DNA of 64,000 nt, from positions 2,976,001-3,040,000 of the forward strand of contig NZ_CP124616.1 of assembly GCF_029958925.1 (NCBI RefSeq), written 5' to 3'. This stretch comes from Tropicibacter oceani (GTDB taxonomy: Bacteria > Pseudomonadota > Alphaproteobacteria > Rhodobacterales > Rhodobacteraceae). Each line of letters starts with the position of its first letter. The first letter of the stretch is position 1. The translations under genes and the position numbers were made by a program. Shown piece after piece: positions 26,408 to 35,288 of the stretch. The notes below the pieces were generated by a model, which saw only the letters and a list, made by a program, of their open reading frames with translations, was not told where the DNA came from and made no database searches.

Positions 26408-26515
26408 TCACTCTCTCCCTCTTGCACGCCTTCGCCGCCCGCGCCCCTTGGCATCCGGCCAAGGGCAGGCTAAGCCCCGTTGCATCCCAGTTAGCGCAAG
26501 AAAAGGGCGAGGGAA

Positions 26516-28978
26516 ATGGCGCTTGTGTTCCGATGGCTGTTGCGGCTGGTGACGCTGAGCATCGTTCTGACGGTGCTGGGGGCGGGCATGGTCTATTATC
26601 TCGCCTCGCGGTCGTTGCCCGAATACGACAAGACGCTGCCCGTCGCCGGGATCACCGCCGACATCGAGATCATCCGCGACAATGCCGGCGTGCCGCACAT
26701 CATGGCGCTGTCCGACCGCGACGCCTTTTTCGGGCTGGGCTATGCGCATGCGCAGGACCGGCTGTGGCAGATGGTGCTGCTGCGCCGCACCGTGCAGGGC
26801 CGCCTGTCGGAAATCTTTGGCACCCGCACGGTGGAAACCGACACGCTGATGCGGCGGCTGGATCTGTACCCGCTGGCGGTGGCCTCGGTGGCGCATCAGG
26901 ATGCCGCCACGCTGGACGCTCTCGAAGCCTACAGCGCCGGGGTCAATGCCCGCCTTGACGAAATCAACCAGGGCAGCAACGGACGCGGCGCGCCCGAATT
27001 CTTCATGTTCAACGCGCCGCTGGCGCCCTGGAAGCCCGCTGATTCCATCGCCCTGACCAAGCTGATGGCCTTTCAGCTGACCGGCCACCTGCGCGAAGAG
27101 GTGCTGCGCGCCCGCACCTCGCTGCTGATCCCCGATGCCGACCGGCTGTCGGACATCCTGCCGGACATGCCCGGCCCCGGCGTCGCGGCCCTGCCCGAAT
27201 ACGCCAGCCTGGTGCCCGGCCCCCTGCCCGCCCATACCCCCAGCCAGACGCGGCAGGCCTTTCTGCCCGCCACGCCGCCGCGCGGCCTGTCGGGGGCTTC
27301 GAACGCCTGGGCGGCGGATGCCTCGCGCAGTGCGGGCGGCGGCACCTTGCTGGCCAATGACCCGCACCTTGGGCTGACCGCCCCGTCGATCTGGTACCTG
27401 GCGCGGCTGGAACTGCGCTCGGGCGGCGTGATCGGTGGCACCATTCCGGGCATTCCGGTGGTGATGGTCGGCCGGTCCGAGCGCCTGGCCTGGGGGCTGA
27501 CCTCGTCCTACCTGGATGATCAGGATCTGTTCATCGAAGAGCTGAACCCCGAAGACTCAGAACAATACCGCACGCCGGACGGCTGGGCGCGCTTTGAGAC
27601 CCGCAAAAGCATCATCACCATCAAGGATCATGCGCCGGCCACGATCACCCTGCGCTGGACGACGAACGGCCCGGTGCTGCCGCGCGCCAGTTTCGACCTG
27701 GAGGCCGTGACCCCGCCGGGCCATGTGGCCACCCTGTCCTGGACCGCGCTGTCGGGCAAGGATACCTCGATGACTGCGGGCATCGGGTTGATGATGTCAG
27801 GGTCCGTCGACGAGGCGATCGAGATCAGCCGCGCCCATGTGGCGCCGTCGCAGAACCTGACGCTGATCGACAAGGACACCGTCGCGCTGAAACTGATCGG
27901 TGTGATGCCGTCGCGCGATCCGCGCCACCAAAGCCAGGGCCGCATGCCCAGCCTTGGCCATGTCGCCGAAAACCGCTGGCAGGGCACGTTGCCCTATTCC
28001 GCCAACCCCGGCTTTCTGGCCCCTCAGGGCGGGATCGTCGGCAATACCAACAACAAGCTGACCGATGATGCCTTTCCGCGCCACGTCAGCTTTGACTGGG
28101 GCGACAGCCAGAGGGTGCAGCGCTGGCGCACCATCATGCAGGGCCGCCAGGTGCACACCCGCGACAGTTTCATCGAGGCGCAGCTGGACACCGTGTCCGT
28201 CACAGCCCGCACCCTGCTGCCGCTGATCGGCCGCGATCTGTGGTACACCGGAGAGGCCGCCCCCGAAGGCACCCCCGAGCGCCAGCGCCAGCGCGCGCTG
28301 GACCTGCTGGCCAACTGGAACGGCGAGATGAACGAACATCTGCCCGAACCGCTGATCTATGCTGCCTGGCTGCGCGCGCTGCAGGAACGCCTGATCCGCG
28401 ACGACCTGGGCCCGCTGGCCAGCGAATTCGACCATGTCGAACCGCTGTTCATCGAACGGGTCTTTCGCGACGTGAACGGCGCGGCGAAATGGTGTGACAT
28501 CCTGCGTTCGGTGAACGAGGAAAGCTGCGCGGACATCGCAAGGCTGGCACTGGACGACGCGCTGGTCTGGATCAATGAAACCTATGGCGACGCGCTGGAA
28601 TCGCTGCGCTGGGGCGATGCCCACCAGGCGGTGCATGAACACACGGTCCTGGGCAAGGTTCCGGTGCTGCGCTATTTCGTGAACATCCAGCAAAGCACCT
28701 CGGGCGGGGACAACACGCTGATGCGCGGCCGCACCCGCGGCAGCGGCGACGCCCCCTTCGAAAACGTCCATGCGGCGGGCTATCGCGGCGTCTATGACTT
28801 TGCCGATCCCGACAGTTCGGTGTTTGTCAGCGCGACCGGGCAATCGGGGCATTTCCTGTCGCGCCACTATGACGACCTGGGCCAGCTGTGGCGGCGCGGC
28901 GAATACATCCCGATGTCGCTGGACGAAGGCCTGGCCCGGGCGGCTTCGGTCGGGATCACGCGGCTGGTCAAGCCGTGA
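26516..28978 (+). CDS. Penicillin acylase family protein (Ntn-hydrolase)
   Basis: An 820-residue amidohydrolase precursor of the penicillin G acylase / AHL acylase / aculeacin acylase superfamily. An N-terminal hydrophobic helix (residues about 5-30) acts as signal or anchor. The A-chain carries FGLGYAHAQDRLWQM near 75. The autocatalytic Ser is in GASNAWA near residue 260; cleavage before it would yield the active B-chain, supported by GTLLANDPHLGLTAPSIWYL just after. The likely site is the periplasm; the substrate may be an N-acyl amide such as a homoserine lactone, but nothing here decides it. The GTG of the next gene overlaps its stop. Confidence 0.9.
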   Translation: MALVFRWLLRLVTLSIVLTVLGAGMVYYLASRSLPEYDKTLPVAGITADIEIIRDNAGVPHIMALSDRDAFFGLGYAHAQDRLWQMVLLRRTVQGRLSEIFGTRTVETDTLMRRLDLYPLAVASVAHQDAATLDALEAYSAGVNARLDEINQGSNGRGAPEFFMFNAPLAPWKPADSIALTKLMAFQLTGHLREEVLRARTSLLIPDADRLSDILPDMPGPGVAALPEYASLVPGPLPAHTPSQTRQAFLPATPPRGLSGASNAWAADASRSAGGGTLLANDPHLGLTAPSIWYLARLELRSGGVIGGTIPGIPVVMVGRSERLAWGLTSSYLDDQDLFIEELNPEDSEQYRTPDGWARFETRKSIITIKDHAPATITLRWTTNGPVLPRASFDLEAVTPPGHVATLSWTALSGKDTSMTAGIGLMMSGSVDEAIEISRAHVAPSQNLTLIDKDTVALKLIGVMPSRDPRHQSQGRMPSLGHVAENRWQGTLPYSANPGFLAPQGGIVGNTNNKLTDDAFPRHVSFDWGDSQRVQRWRTIMQGRQVHTRDSFIEAQLDTVSVTARTLLPLIGRDLWYTGEAAPEGTPERQRQRALDLLANWNGEMNEHLPEPLIYAAWLRALQERLIRDDLGPLASEFDHVEPLFIERVFRDVNGAAKWCDILRSVNEESCADIARLALDDALVWINETYGDALESLRWGDAHQAVHEHTVLGKVPVLRYFVNIQQSTSGGDNTLMRGRTRGSGDAPFENVHAAGYRGVYDFADPDSSVFVSATGQSGHFLSRHYDDLGQLWRRGEYIPMSLDEGLARAASVGITRLVKP

Positions 28979-29880
28979 CACCGCAGGCAGCCCGCGACAA
29001 GGCCGGGCAGGCCCTGCGCGCGCTGTGGCCGGACTGGTCGGGTGATCTGACGGCACTTGCCCCCGGCGTGCTGCGCGCATCGGGCACGGCCGCGCCGGTC
29101 GTGGTCAAACTGTGGCCGCCCGAGGCCGCAGACAAGGCCCGCGCCCAGTCAGATCGCCAGAACGCGGTGGCACAGGTGCTGGCCCGCGGAGAGCTCCGCG
29201 CGCCGGGCGTGCTGCATTTCGCGGCCGAGATCCCGGCGCTGGTCATGCACGATTGTGGCGGCCAGCCGCTTGAGGCCGCGCTTCAAAGCGCCGCGCCCGC
29301 GCAGGCTTTGGCGCTGGTGGAACGCGCCGGGGCCTGGATCGCGGCGCTGCACGCATCCAGCCTGCGCCCCGCCCCCTTTCGCCCCATCGGGCACCTGAAC
29401 TGGCTGGACAAACTTCAGACGCAGGGTGCAGAAGGCACGCGGGCGATCGCCGACCTGCCGGGCTTTGCCCGCCACGTCGCCGCCCAGCACGCGCTGTTCG
29501 ACCAGGTGCGCCGCAAGCCGGCGACCCGCGCCGTCACCCACAAGGACCTGAACGCCGGCAACCTGCTGGTCGGGGCGGACGGGGCGCTGTGGGGGATCGA
29601 TTTCGAGAATGCCGCCGAGGACGAGCCGCTGCGCGATCTTTTCGCCCTGGGCGTCGATATCCTGGCCTTCACCCCTGTCGGGCAGGACCCGGAGGAGGCA
29701 CTGGCAGCATTGGCGCACGGTTATGGCAAAGGCCTGGGCGATCCGCTGGTGCGGGTGTTCCTGCAACGCGCCTTTGCGCTGGGACTATGGGCGCGCACCC
29801 CGGCCGCGCCCTCGCGCAGACAGGCCGCAAGGCTGCGGGCGGCGGAGTGGATCCTGGCACAGGACAGCGCGGTTTTCTGA
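28975..29880 (+). CDS. APH/aminoglycoside-phosphotransferase-fold kinase
   Basis: A 301-residue protein of the APH/choline-kinase fold. Motifs are APVVVKLWPPEAADKARAQ near 40-58 (ATP-binding Lys), the catalytic Brenner loop VTHKDLNAGNLLV near 190 (Asp as base) and the metal-binding GIDFENA near 210. The substrate is unknown; the fold also covers kinases of choline, fructosamine, homoserine and others, so an antibiotic-resistance role should not be assumed. The GTG start at 28975-28977 overlaps the acylase stop (GTGA), linking expression of the two. Confidence 0.8.
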   Translation: MTPQAARDKAGQALRALWPDWSGDLTALAPGVLRASGTAAPVVVKLWPPEAADKARAQSDRQNAVAQVLARGELRAPGVLHFAAEIPALVMHDCGGQPLEAALQSAAPAQALALVERAGAWIAALHASSLRPAPFRPIGHLNWLDKLQTQGAEGTRAIADLPGFARHVAAQHALFDQVRRKPATRAVTHKDLNAGNLLVGADGALWGIDFENAAEDEPLRDLFALGVDILAFTPVGQDPEEALAALAHGYGKGLGDPLVRVFLQRAFALGLWARTPAAPSRRQAARLRAAEWILAQDSAVF

Positions 29881-29887
29881 CGGCGCT

Positions 29888-29943
29888 GGGGGCGCTGCCC
29901 CCGTCGCTGCGCGCCCCCCCGGGATATTTTTGGCACAAAGAAG
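29888..29943 (-). repeat. 3'-end repeat element, copy 3 (after hflX)
   Basis: Reading from the hflX stop: CTTCTTTGTGCCAAAAATAT, CCCGGGGGG, then hairpin GGGGG-CGCTG-CCCCC (29888-29902). It lies between the convergent APH-type gene and hflX and is oriented with hflX, like the other copies relative to their genes. Confidence 0.7.
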
Positions 29944-29955
29944 CGCAGGGCGGGT

Positions 29956-31236
29956 TCACAGGGCGTCGAAGCGGGCCTTGTCCGTTGCGGTCCAGTGGAC
30001 CGTGAGCGCATAGCCGTCTTCGGTCTGCGCTTCGGTTTCGACCAGTCCCTTTTCGAACAGCCAGGCGCGTTTGCGGCCCTGGTTGTAGGGCAGGATCAGG
30101 TCTTCGCGGCGCTTTTCCTCGCCCAGCGACCTTGTCACTGCGTCGAGGAAGGCATCCAGCCCTTCGCCGGTGATCGCCGAGACCGCGAAGATGCCGTCGT
30201 CGCGGTTGGCGCGGTTGCGGGTGGCGTCGGCCTGTTCGTCGTCGAGGCGGTCGATCTTGTTCCACAGTTCGACCTGCGGCACCTGGTCATCGACCCCGAG
30301 AGAATTGAGGATGGTGCGCACGTCACGGGCCTGGGCCTCGGATTCGGGGTGCGAGATGTCGCGCACATGCACGATGACATCGGCGGCCAGCACTTCTTCG
30401 AGCGTGGCGCGGAAGGCGGCGACCAGTTCGGTCGGCAGGTCCGAAATGAACCCCACCGTATCGGAGAGGATCACCGTGGTGCCGGTGGGCAGTTCGACCT
30501 GGCGCATGGTCGGGTCGAGCGTGGCGAAGAGCATGTCCTTGGCCAGCACTTCGGCCCCGGTCAGGCGGTTGAACAGGGTGGATTTGCCGGCGTTGGTGTA
30601 ACCGACCAGTGCGACGATGGGGTACGGCACCTTGGCGCGGGCGGCGCGGTGCAATTCGCGTGTCTTGACGACCTTGTCGAGCTGCCGGCGCAGGCGCACC
30701 AGCTGTTCGTCGATGGCGCGGCGGTCGGCCTCGATCTGGGTTTCGCCGGGGCCGCCGACAAAGCCAAGCCCGCCCCGCTGGCGTTCCAGGTGGGTCCAGG
30801 CGCGGACAAGCCGGGTGCGCTGGTAGGACAGATGCGCCATTTCGACCTGCAGCACGCCTTCGCGCGTGGCCGCGCGGTCGCTGAAGATTTCCAGGATCAG
30901 CCCGGTGCGGTCCAGCAGCTTGACGCCCCATTCCTTTTCCAGGTTGCGCTGTTGCACCGGCGAGACCGGACCGTCGACCAGCACCAGGTCGACTTCCTCG
31001 GCCTTGAAGCGGTCTTTGAGCTCGGCGATCTTGCCTTTGCCGAACAGCATGCCGGGGTGCGCGCGTTTGAGCGGCACGACCGTCTGGCCGACCACCTCGA
31101 GATGCGGCAAGGCGTGCGCAAGCGACACGGCCTCTTCCAGGGCCATGTCCGCCTTGCGGCGATCCTGAACGGATTTCATGTCGGGATGCAGCACCCAGGC
31201 GCGGGTTGCTACGGTGTCGTGTTCATGTCCGCTCAA
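29956..31236 (-). CDS. hflX: GTPase HflX
   Basis: A ribosome-associated GTPase that helps split or rescue stalled ribosomes. The 426 residues include the N-terminal HflX domain with [19 protein letters not shown] near 86, a glycine-rich helix-loop ([20 protein letters not shown] near 155-175), and the G domain with G1 [12 protein letters not shown] near 210, G3 [10 protein letters not shown] near 258 and G4 NKID near 322. The reading frame begins at TTG (31234-31236), which overlaps the hfq stop as TTGA; the next Met is residue 20, inside the conserved region, so TTG is preferred. The hfq-hflX order is widely conserved. Confidence 0.94.
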   Translation of the reverse strand: MSGHEHDTVATRAWVLHPDMKSVQDRRKADMALEEAVSLAHALPHLEVVGQTVVPLKRAHPGMLFGKGKIAELKDRFKAEEVDLVLVDGPVSPVQQRNLEKEWGVKLLDRTGLILEIFSDRAATREGVLQVEMAHLSYQRTRLVRAWTHLERQRGGLGFVGGPGETQIEADRRAIDEQLVRLRRQLDKVVKTRELHRAARAKVPYPIVALVGYTNAGKSTLFNRLTGAEVLAKDMLFATLDPTMRQVELPTGTTVILSDTVGFISDLPTELVAAFRATLEEVLAADVIVHVRDISHPESEAQARDVRTILNSLGVDDQVPQVELWNKIDRLDDEQADATRNRANRDDGIFAVSAITGEGLDAFLDAVTRSLGEEKRREDLILPYNQGRKRAWLFEKGLVETEAQTEDGYALTVHWTATDKARFDAL

Positions 31237-31472
31237 GAAGCGTCTTCACCATCATAAAGGTTGATCGGTTGCGACGGCATGATCGTGCTGATCGCATGTT
31301 TGTAAACCAGTTGAGACTGGCCGTCGCGGCGCAAAAGCACGCAGAAATTGTCAAACCAGGTGATGACACCTTGCAGCTTCACACCGTTGATCAGGAATAC
31401 CGTAACCGGAACCTTGGTTTTGCGAACGTGGTTAAGAAATGCGTCCTGCAGGTTCTGTCTGTCCGAAGCCAT
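31233..31472 (-). CDS. hfq: RNA chaperone Hfq
   Basis: A 79-residue Sm-like protein that forms hexamers and pairs small RNAs with mRNAs. It shows the Sm1 region ([20 protein letters not shown], residues 14-33) with the FLINGV core, [17 protein letters not shown], and the Sm2 YKHAIST motif near 57 that lines the RNA-binding face. It starts at the ATG at 31470-31472 and is followed without a gap by hflX. Confidence 0.96.
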   Translation of the reverse strand: MASDRQNLQDAFLNHVRKTKVPVTVFLINGVKLQGVITWFDNFCVLLRRDGQSQLVYKHAISTIMPSQPINLYDGEDAS

Positions 31473-31648
31473 TGAAATTGCCTTTGTTCTTGTATCGCAC
31501 CGCGCAGGGCACGCCCCTCACTTTGGGCGAGTATGTCTTGGACGCATCCGAGTTTCCAGCGCAAAAAGCGCATTTCCCGAAACAGGCCCGCGGCGCCGCC
31601 CGGTTTTCCGGCCAAAGACCGCCCCCAGGGCGCCTTTGCCGCCCTCGC

Positions 31649-33163
31649 CTAGCTGCGCCAAAGGTCCGGCGACAGCATCACCACAATGGCCAGAAGTTCG
31701 AGCCGCCCCAGGATCATCGCGGCGCTCAGCAGGGCCTTGGCCTCGGCGCCAAGGGCGTTCAGCACGATCGGTTCGGCCCCTGAATACAGCACCAGCGGCC
31801 CGGTGTTCGACAGCCCCGCGACGGTCAGGATCATCGCCTGTTCAAAGCCGATGCCGACGGCGCTGAAGGCCATGCAGAAACCGGCCAGCGTCACCGCGAA
31901 CAGCATGAAGAAGACCCAGGCGATAAAGGCGCCCTCGCGCCTTATGCGGCGGTTGACCAGGCCCGAGCCGCCAACCGAATGCGGATGGATCAGCCGCTCA
32001 AGCTCGCGCTTGCCGTTCAGGTAGAGCGCATAGACGCGCAGCAGCTTGACCCCGCCCGCGGTGGTGGCCACGCCGCCGCCGACCATGGCCAGGCCCATCA
32101 ACAGGATGCCCGGCGTCGACAACCCCGACCAGGCCTGCGCCGTGTCCCAGTCGCCGCTGAGAAACCCCGTGGTGCTGAGAAAGGACATGGCCGTGAACAG
32201 CCCGCCCCAAAAGGCCCGCACCCCGGCCAGCAGGTTCTGTTCGTCGCCCACCTCGAACGAGGCCAGCCAGTGGCGCACGAAGAACAGCACCGGGACAGTC
32301 CCGACAATCAACAGACCCAGCCGGAATTCGGGGTCATATTGCAGGCCGCGGCGCTGCGCCTGCCCGGTGTCGGTGGAAAAGGTCATCCGCGACAGGGCGA
32401 AGAACATGAAACAGAACAGGATCATCTCTCCGATCAGGCCGCTGGGCGCCGCCGTGACCCCGGCAAGCGGCGTGATCCCCGAGGTCGACATGACCGCCAT
32501 GGCATGCATCAGGGCGACCAGCGGCGGATCGCCCGCCACCAGCAACAGCACGCACAGCGCAAGGGTCAGCCCGACATAGATCGGCACCAGCGCCTCGGCG
32601 CTGCGGTGCAGGCGGCGGGCGGGGGTGTTGCGCACGTCGCGCGCCGCGCCATTGGCGATCAGCTGCCCCGGCTCGCCGCCGGCCGTGACTTCGAAACCGC
32701 CCAGCGTCAGCGGCGCCAGGATGGCCGAGGCCGCGACCCAGACCATCAGCCCGCCCATCCAGCCGACCAGCCCGCGCCACAGGTGTTCGGGCCCCGACAG
32801 GCGCGCCGGATCAAACAGGCTGGCCCCGGTGGTGGTCAGCGCCGAGACCATTTCGACATAGGCGGACAGAAAGGTGGTGGTGCGCACGGCCTCGTAGAAC
32901 GGCACGGCAAGAAAGATCGGAAGAAATATGAAGGCCGCCAGAAAGCCCAGCAACTGGCGCACGCCGCTAAGGTTGTGGGCGCGGTTCGACAGGGCGATGC
33001 CGACCAGCGCGGTCAGGATCATCCCCACCAGCCCCGAATAGAAAAAGGCACGCGCGTCGTGGAATTCCTCGATGGCAAGGGCATAGCCCGCCGGCACGAT
33101 CAGCGTGACCGACATCAGCCCCAGCAGCATCAAGAACAATGGCAATCGTGCGATGGCGGTCAT
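31649..33163 (-). CDS. trkH: TrkH-family potassium uptake transmembrane subunit
   Basis: The K+-translocating membrane subunit of the Trk system. The 504 residues contain the four pore-loop repeats; selectivity-filter-like segments are visible at SALTTTGAS near residue 108, MSTSGITPL near 225, LSTTGFLSGDW near 320 and LSNTGP near 455. It lies 3 bp after trkA on the same strand, so both subunits are probably made together. Confidence 0.93.
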   Translation of the reverse strand: MTAIARLPLFLMLLGLMSVTLIVPAGYALAIEEFHDARAFFYSGLVGMILTALVGIALSNRAHNLSGVRQLLGFLAAFIFLPIFLAVPFYEAVRTTTFLSAYVEMVSALTTTGASLFDPARLSGPEHLWRGLVGWMGGLMVWVAASAILAPLTLGGFEVTAGGEPGQLIANGAARDVRNTPARRLHRSAEALVPIYVGLTLALCVLLLVAGDPPLVALMHAMAVMSTSGITPLAGVTAAPSGLIGEMILFCFMFFALSRMTFSTDTGQAQRRGLQYDPEFRLGLLIVGTVPVLFFVRHWLASFEVGDEQNLLAGVRAFWGGLFTAMSFLSTTGFLSGDWDTAQAWSGLSTPGILLMGLAMVGGGVATTAGGVKLLRVYALYLNGKRELERLIHPHSVGGSGLVNRRIRREGAFIAWVFFMLFAVTLAGFCMAFSAVGIGFEQAMILTVAGLSNTGPLVLYSGAEPIVLNALGAEAKALLSAAMILGRLELLAIVVMLSPDLWRS

Positions 33164-33166
33164 GGC

Positions 33167-34543
33167 TCAGAAAAAGTCGATCGAGACCTGCAGGAGGCGT
33201 TCGACCTCCGGCACGTCCTTGGCCAGGGCAAAGATCACGATCTGGTCGCCCGCGTCGACCTGCAGGCTGCCGGTCAGCTTGACGACCTTGCCGCCCTTGC
33301 GCACCGCCCCGACCAGCACGCCTTCGGGGAAATCGATGTCGCGGATGCGCGCCCCGGCGATGGAGGATGTCGACAGCACCTCGGCCTCGATCACCTCGGC
33401 CTCGGCGTCGCCGATCGAATAGACCGAGCGCACGCGCCCGTGTCGGATGTGGCGCAGAATGGAACTTACGGTTGTGGCGCGCGGGTTGATATAGGCGTCG
33501 ATGCCCAGCGGCTCCATCAGCTCGACCAGGGTCGGATCGTTGACCAGGGCAATCGCCATCGGGCAGCCGGCGGCCTTGGCGCGCACGGCGGCCAGCATGT
33601 TGGTCTTGTCGTCGTCGGTCACGCACAGCACCGCGTCGGCGCGTTCGACGCCCGCCTCGCTCAGCAGGGCGGCGTCCAGGCCGTCGCCATGCAGCACGAT
33701 GGTGCGTTCCAGCGCATCGGCGGCGCGTTCGGCGTTCTTGCGGTCGCGCTCGATCACCTTGGCGCGGATCCGGTCGCGCCGCTGTTCCAGCTGGCGCGCC
33801 ACCGCAAGGCCGACGTTGCCGCCGCCCACGATCACCACGCGTTCCTGTTTGCGCACGGATTTGCCAAAGATTTCAAGCGTGCGGCGCACATCGTCCTGAT
33901 GCACCATGACATAGCAGCTGTCGCCGACAAACAGTTGGTCACCGGCTTCGGGCGCAAACAGCGTGCCGTCGCGCCGCACCCCCACCACGACCGAACGCAG
34001 CGTGGAAAACAGGTCGGTCAGCTGCCGCAGTGGCGTGTTGACCACCGGGCAGTCTTCGTCGATCGACAGGCCCAGCAGATGCGCGCTGCCATCCAGAAAG
34101 GTTTCGGTGTCAAAGGCCGCCGGGGCTGACAGCCGCTGAAGCGCGGCCTCGGCGACCTCGCGTTCGGGGCTGATGACGACGTCGATGGGCAGGTGTTCGC
34201 GCCGGTAAAGATCGGAATAGATCGCTGTCAGATAGCTTTGCGCCCGCAGGCGGGCGATCTTGCGCGGCACGGCAAAGACCGAATGGGCCACCTGGCAGGT
34301 GACCATGTTCACCTCGTCCGAATAGGTCGCGGCGATCACCATGTCGGCATCGCGCGCACCGGCCTTTTCCAGAACGTCCGGATAGCTGGCGAAACCCGCG
34401 ATCCCCTGCACATCCAGCGTATCGGTGGCGCGCCGGACCAGGTCGGGGTTGCTGTCGACAACCGTGACGTCGTTGCGTTCGCCCGACAGGTGGCGCGCGA
34501 TCTGCCAGCCAACCTGGCCCGCCCCGCATATGATGACCTTCAT
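33167..34543 (-). CDS. trkA: Trk system potassium uptake regulator TrkA
   Basis: The cytosolic gating subunit of the Trk K+ transporter. The 458 residues form two RCK modules: the first NAD-binding motif MKVIICGAGQVGWQIARHL at residue 1 and the second RVVIVGGGNVGLAVARQL near 232, each followed by a TrkA_C domain (about 140-220 and 370-455). It is preceded by the ntr block and a lipoprotein gene and followed by trkH; the ntrX-trkA-hfq linkage is common in alphaproteobacteria. Confidence 0.95.
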   Translation of the reverse strand: MKVIICGAGQVGWQIARHLSGERNDVTVVDSNPDLVRRATDTLDVQGIAGFASYPDVLEKAGARDADMVIAATYSDEVNMVTCQVAHSVFAVPRKIARLRAQSYLTAIYSDLYRREHLPIDVVISPEREVAEAALQRLSAPAAFDTETFLDGSAHLLGLSIDEDCPVVNTPLRQLTDLFSTLRSVVVGVRRDGTLFAPEAGDQLFVGDSCYVMVHQDDVRRTLEIFGKSVRKQERVVIVGGGNVGLAVARQLEQRRDRIRAKVIERDRKNAERAADALERTIVLHGDGLDAALLSEAGVERADAVLCVTDDDKTNMLAAVRAKAAGCPMAIALVNDPTLVELMEPLGIDAYINPRATTVSSILRHIRHGRVRSVYSIGDAEAEVIEAEVLSTSSIAGARIRDIDFPEGVLVGAVRKGGKVVKLTGSLQVDAGDQIVIFALAKDVPEVERLLQVSIDFF

Positions 34544-34650
34544 GGTCGAACCTCATTCAAACCAGCCCCCGGCATGGCATGACGCGGGCGCATGGTCAAC
34601 GCCTCGTCGCAGTCGCGAGCATCGGCGCGCCCGCCCTGCCCGTCTTTGCG

Positions 34651-35271
34651 TCACTCGGGGCGCGGGGCGTTTCGGGCGGCGCGCCACTTGCGTTTCAGGG
34701 CAAAAACCTCGGCCCGGGGGGTCCAGCGGTATTTCGGATCGTCGGGGACCCGGGCATGGAACAGCCGCCCGCCGCCCTGCCGCCAGGGGTCCAGCACGAT
34801 CCCGTCCTGCATCGCCGCGCCCTTTGCCGACACGATCAGCGTCGAATGTTCGATCAGCACCGTGTCGTGATTGGCAATCGCGCGGTGCCAGTCCAGCGTC
34901 TGGAAATCCTCGCGCGCCATGCGGGCCTGAAGATCATCGGCCCAATCCTTGCACAGGCCGCGCGGGCGCAGGCCGCTGTTCACCTTCATGTTGTGGATCA
35001 AAGGTGGATCGACCACCTGCCAGTCGATGGCCCATTGCAGCGGCTCCTGGATGGCGATGCGCGCGGCGCGCGTGGCCTCGTCCGGATCGACGTTTGGGCC
35101 AAGCGCGGCAATCGCCGCGCCCAATTCGGCGATGCGGTCCTGCCGGGTTTGCGCCCCCGCCTCTGCCCCGCCGCCAGAGCGGGACGTCAGCGCACCCGAA
35201 GGCGCGCCCGCGCAGCCGCCCAGCACCAGCGCCGCCAGTGCCAGCGCCGCCAGTCCGCGCAGTCCGATCAC
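34651..35271 (-). CDS. Putative lipoprotein with transglutaminase-like catalytic triad
   Basis: A 206-residue protein with a lipoprotein signal: hydrophobic residues 3-17 and lipobox LGGC, lipidated Cys at about 20. The mature part contains GLCKDWADDLQARM near 105, HDTVLIEHSTLIV near 135 and GIVLDPWRQGGG near 157. This Cys...His...Asp order is what bacterial transglutaminase-like or papain-like folds show, so it may be a periplasmic peptidase or a degenerate relative. The start is GTG at 35269-35271, 17 bp after ntrX, so it is likely in the ntr operon. The function is unknown; the triad is my reading of motifs only. Confidence 0.6.
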   Translation of the reverse strand: MIGLRGLAALALAALVLGGCAGAPSGALTSRSGGGAEAGAQTRQDRIAELGAAIAALGPNVDPDEATRAARIAIQEPLQWAIDWQVVDPPLIHNMKVNSGLRPRGLCKDWADDLQARMAREDFQTLDWHRAIANHDTVLIEHSTLIVSAKGAAMQDGIVLDPWRQGGGRLFHARVPDDPKYRWTPRAEVFALKRKWRAARNAPRPE

Positions 35272-35288
35272 CCGACGCGCCCCGGCAA

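Noticed and set aside
28975-29880. An aminoglycoside resistance gene
   Set aside because: Only the generic APH fold motifs are present, and the coupling to an acylase gene points to metabolism; resistance cannot be inferred.
31979-34129. A 716-codon plus-strand frame across trkH and trkA
   Set aside because: Antisense shadow of trkH/trkA with Gln/Arg/His-rich composition and no domain.
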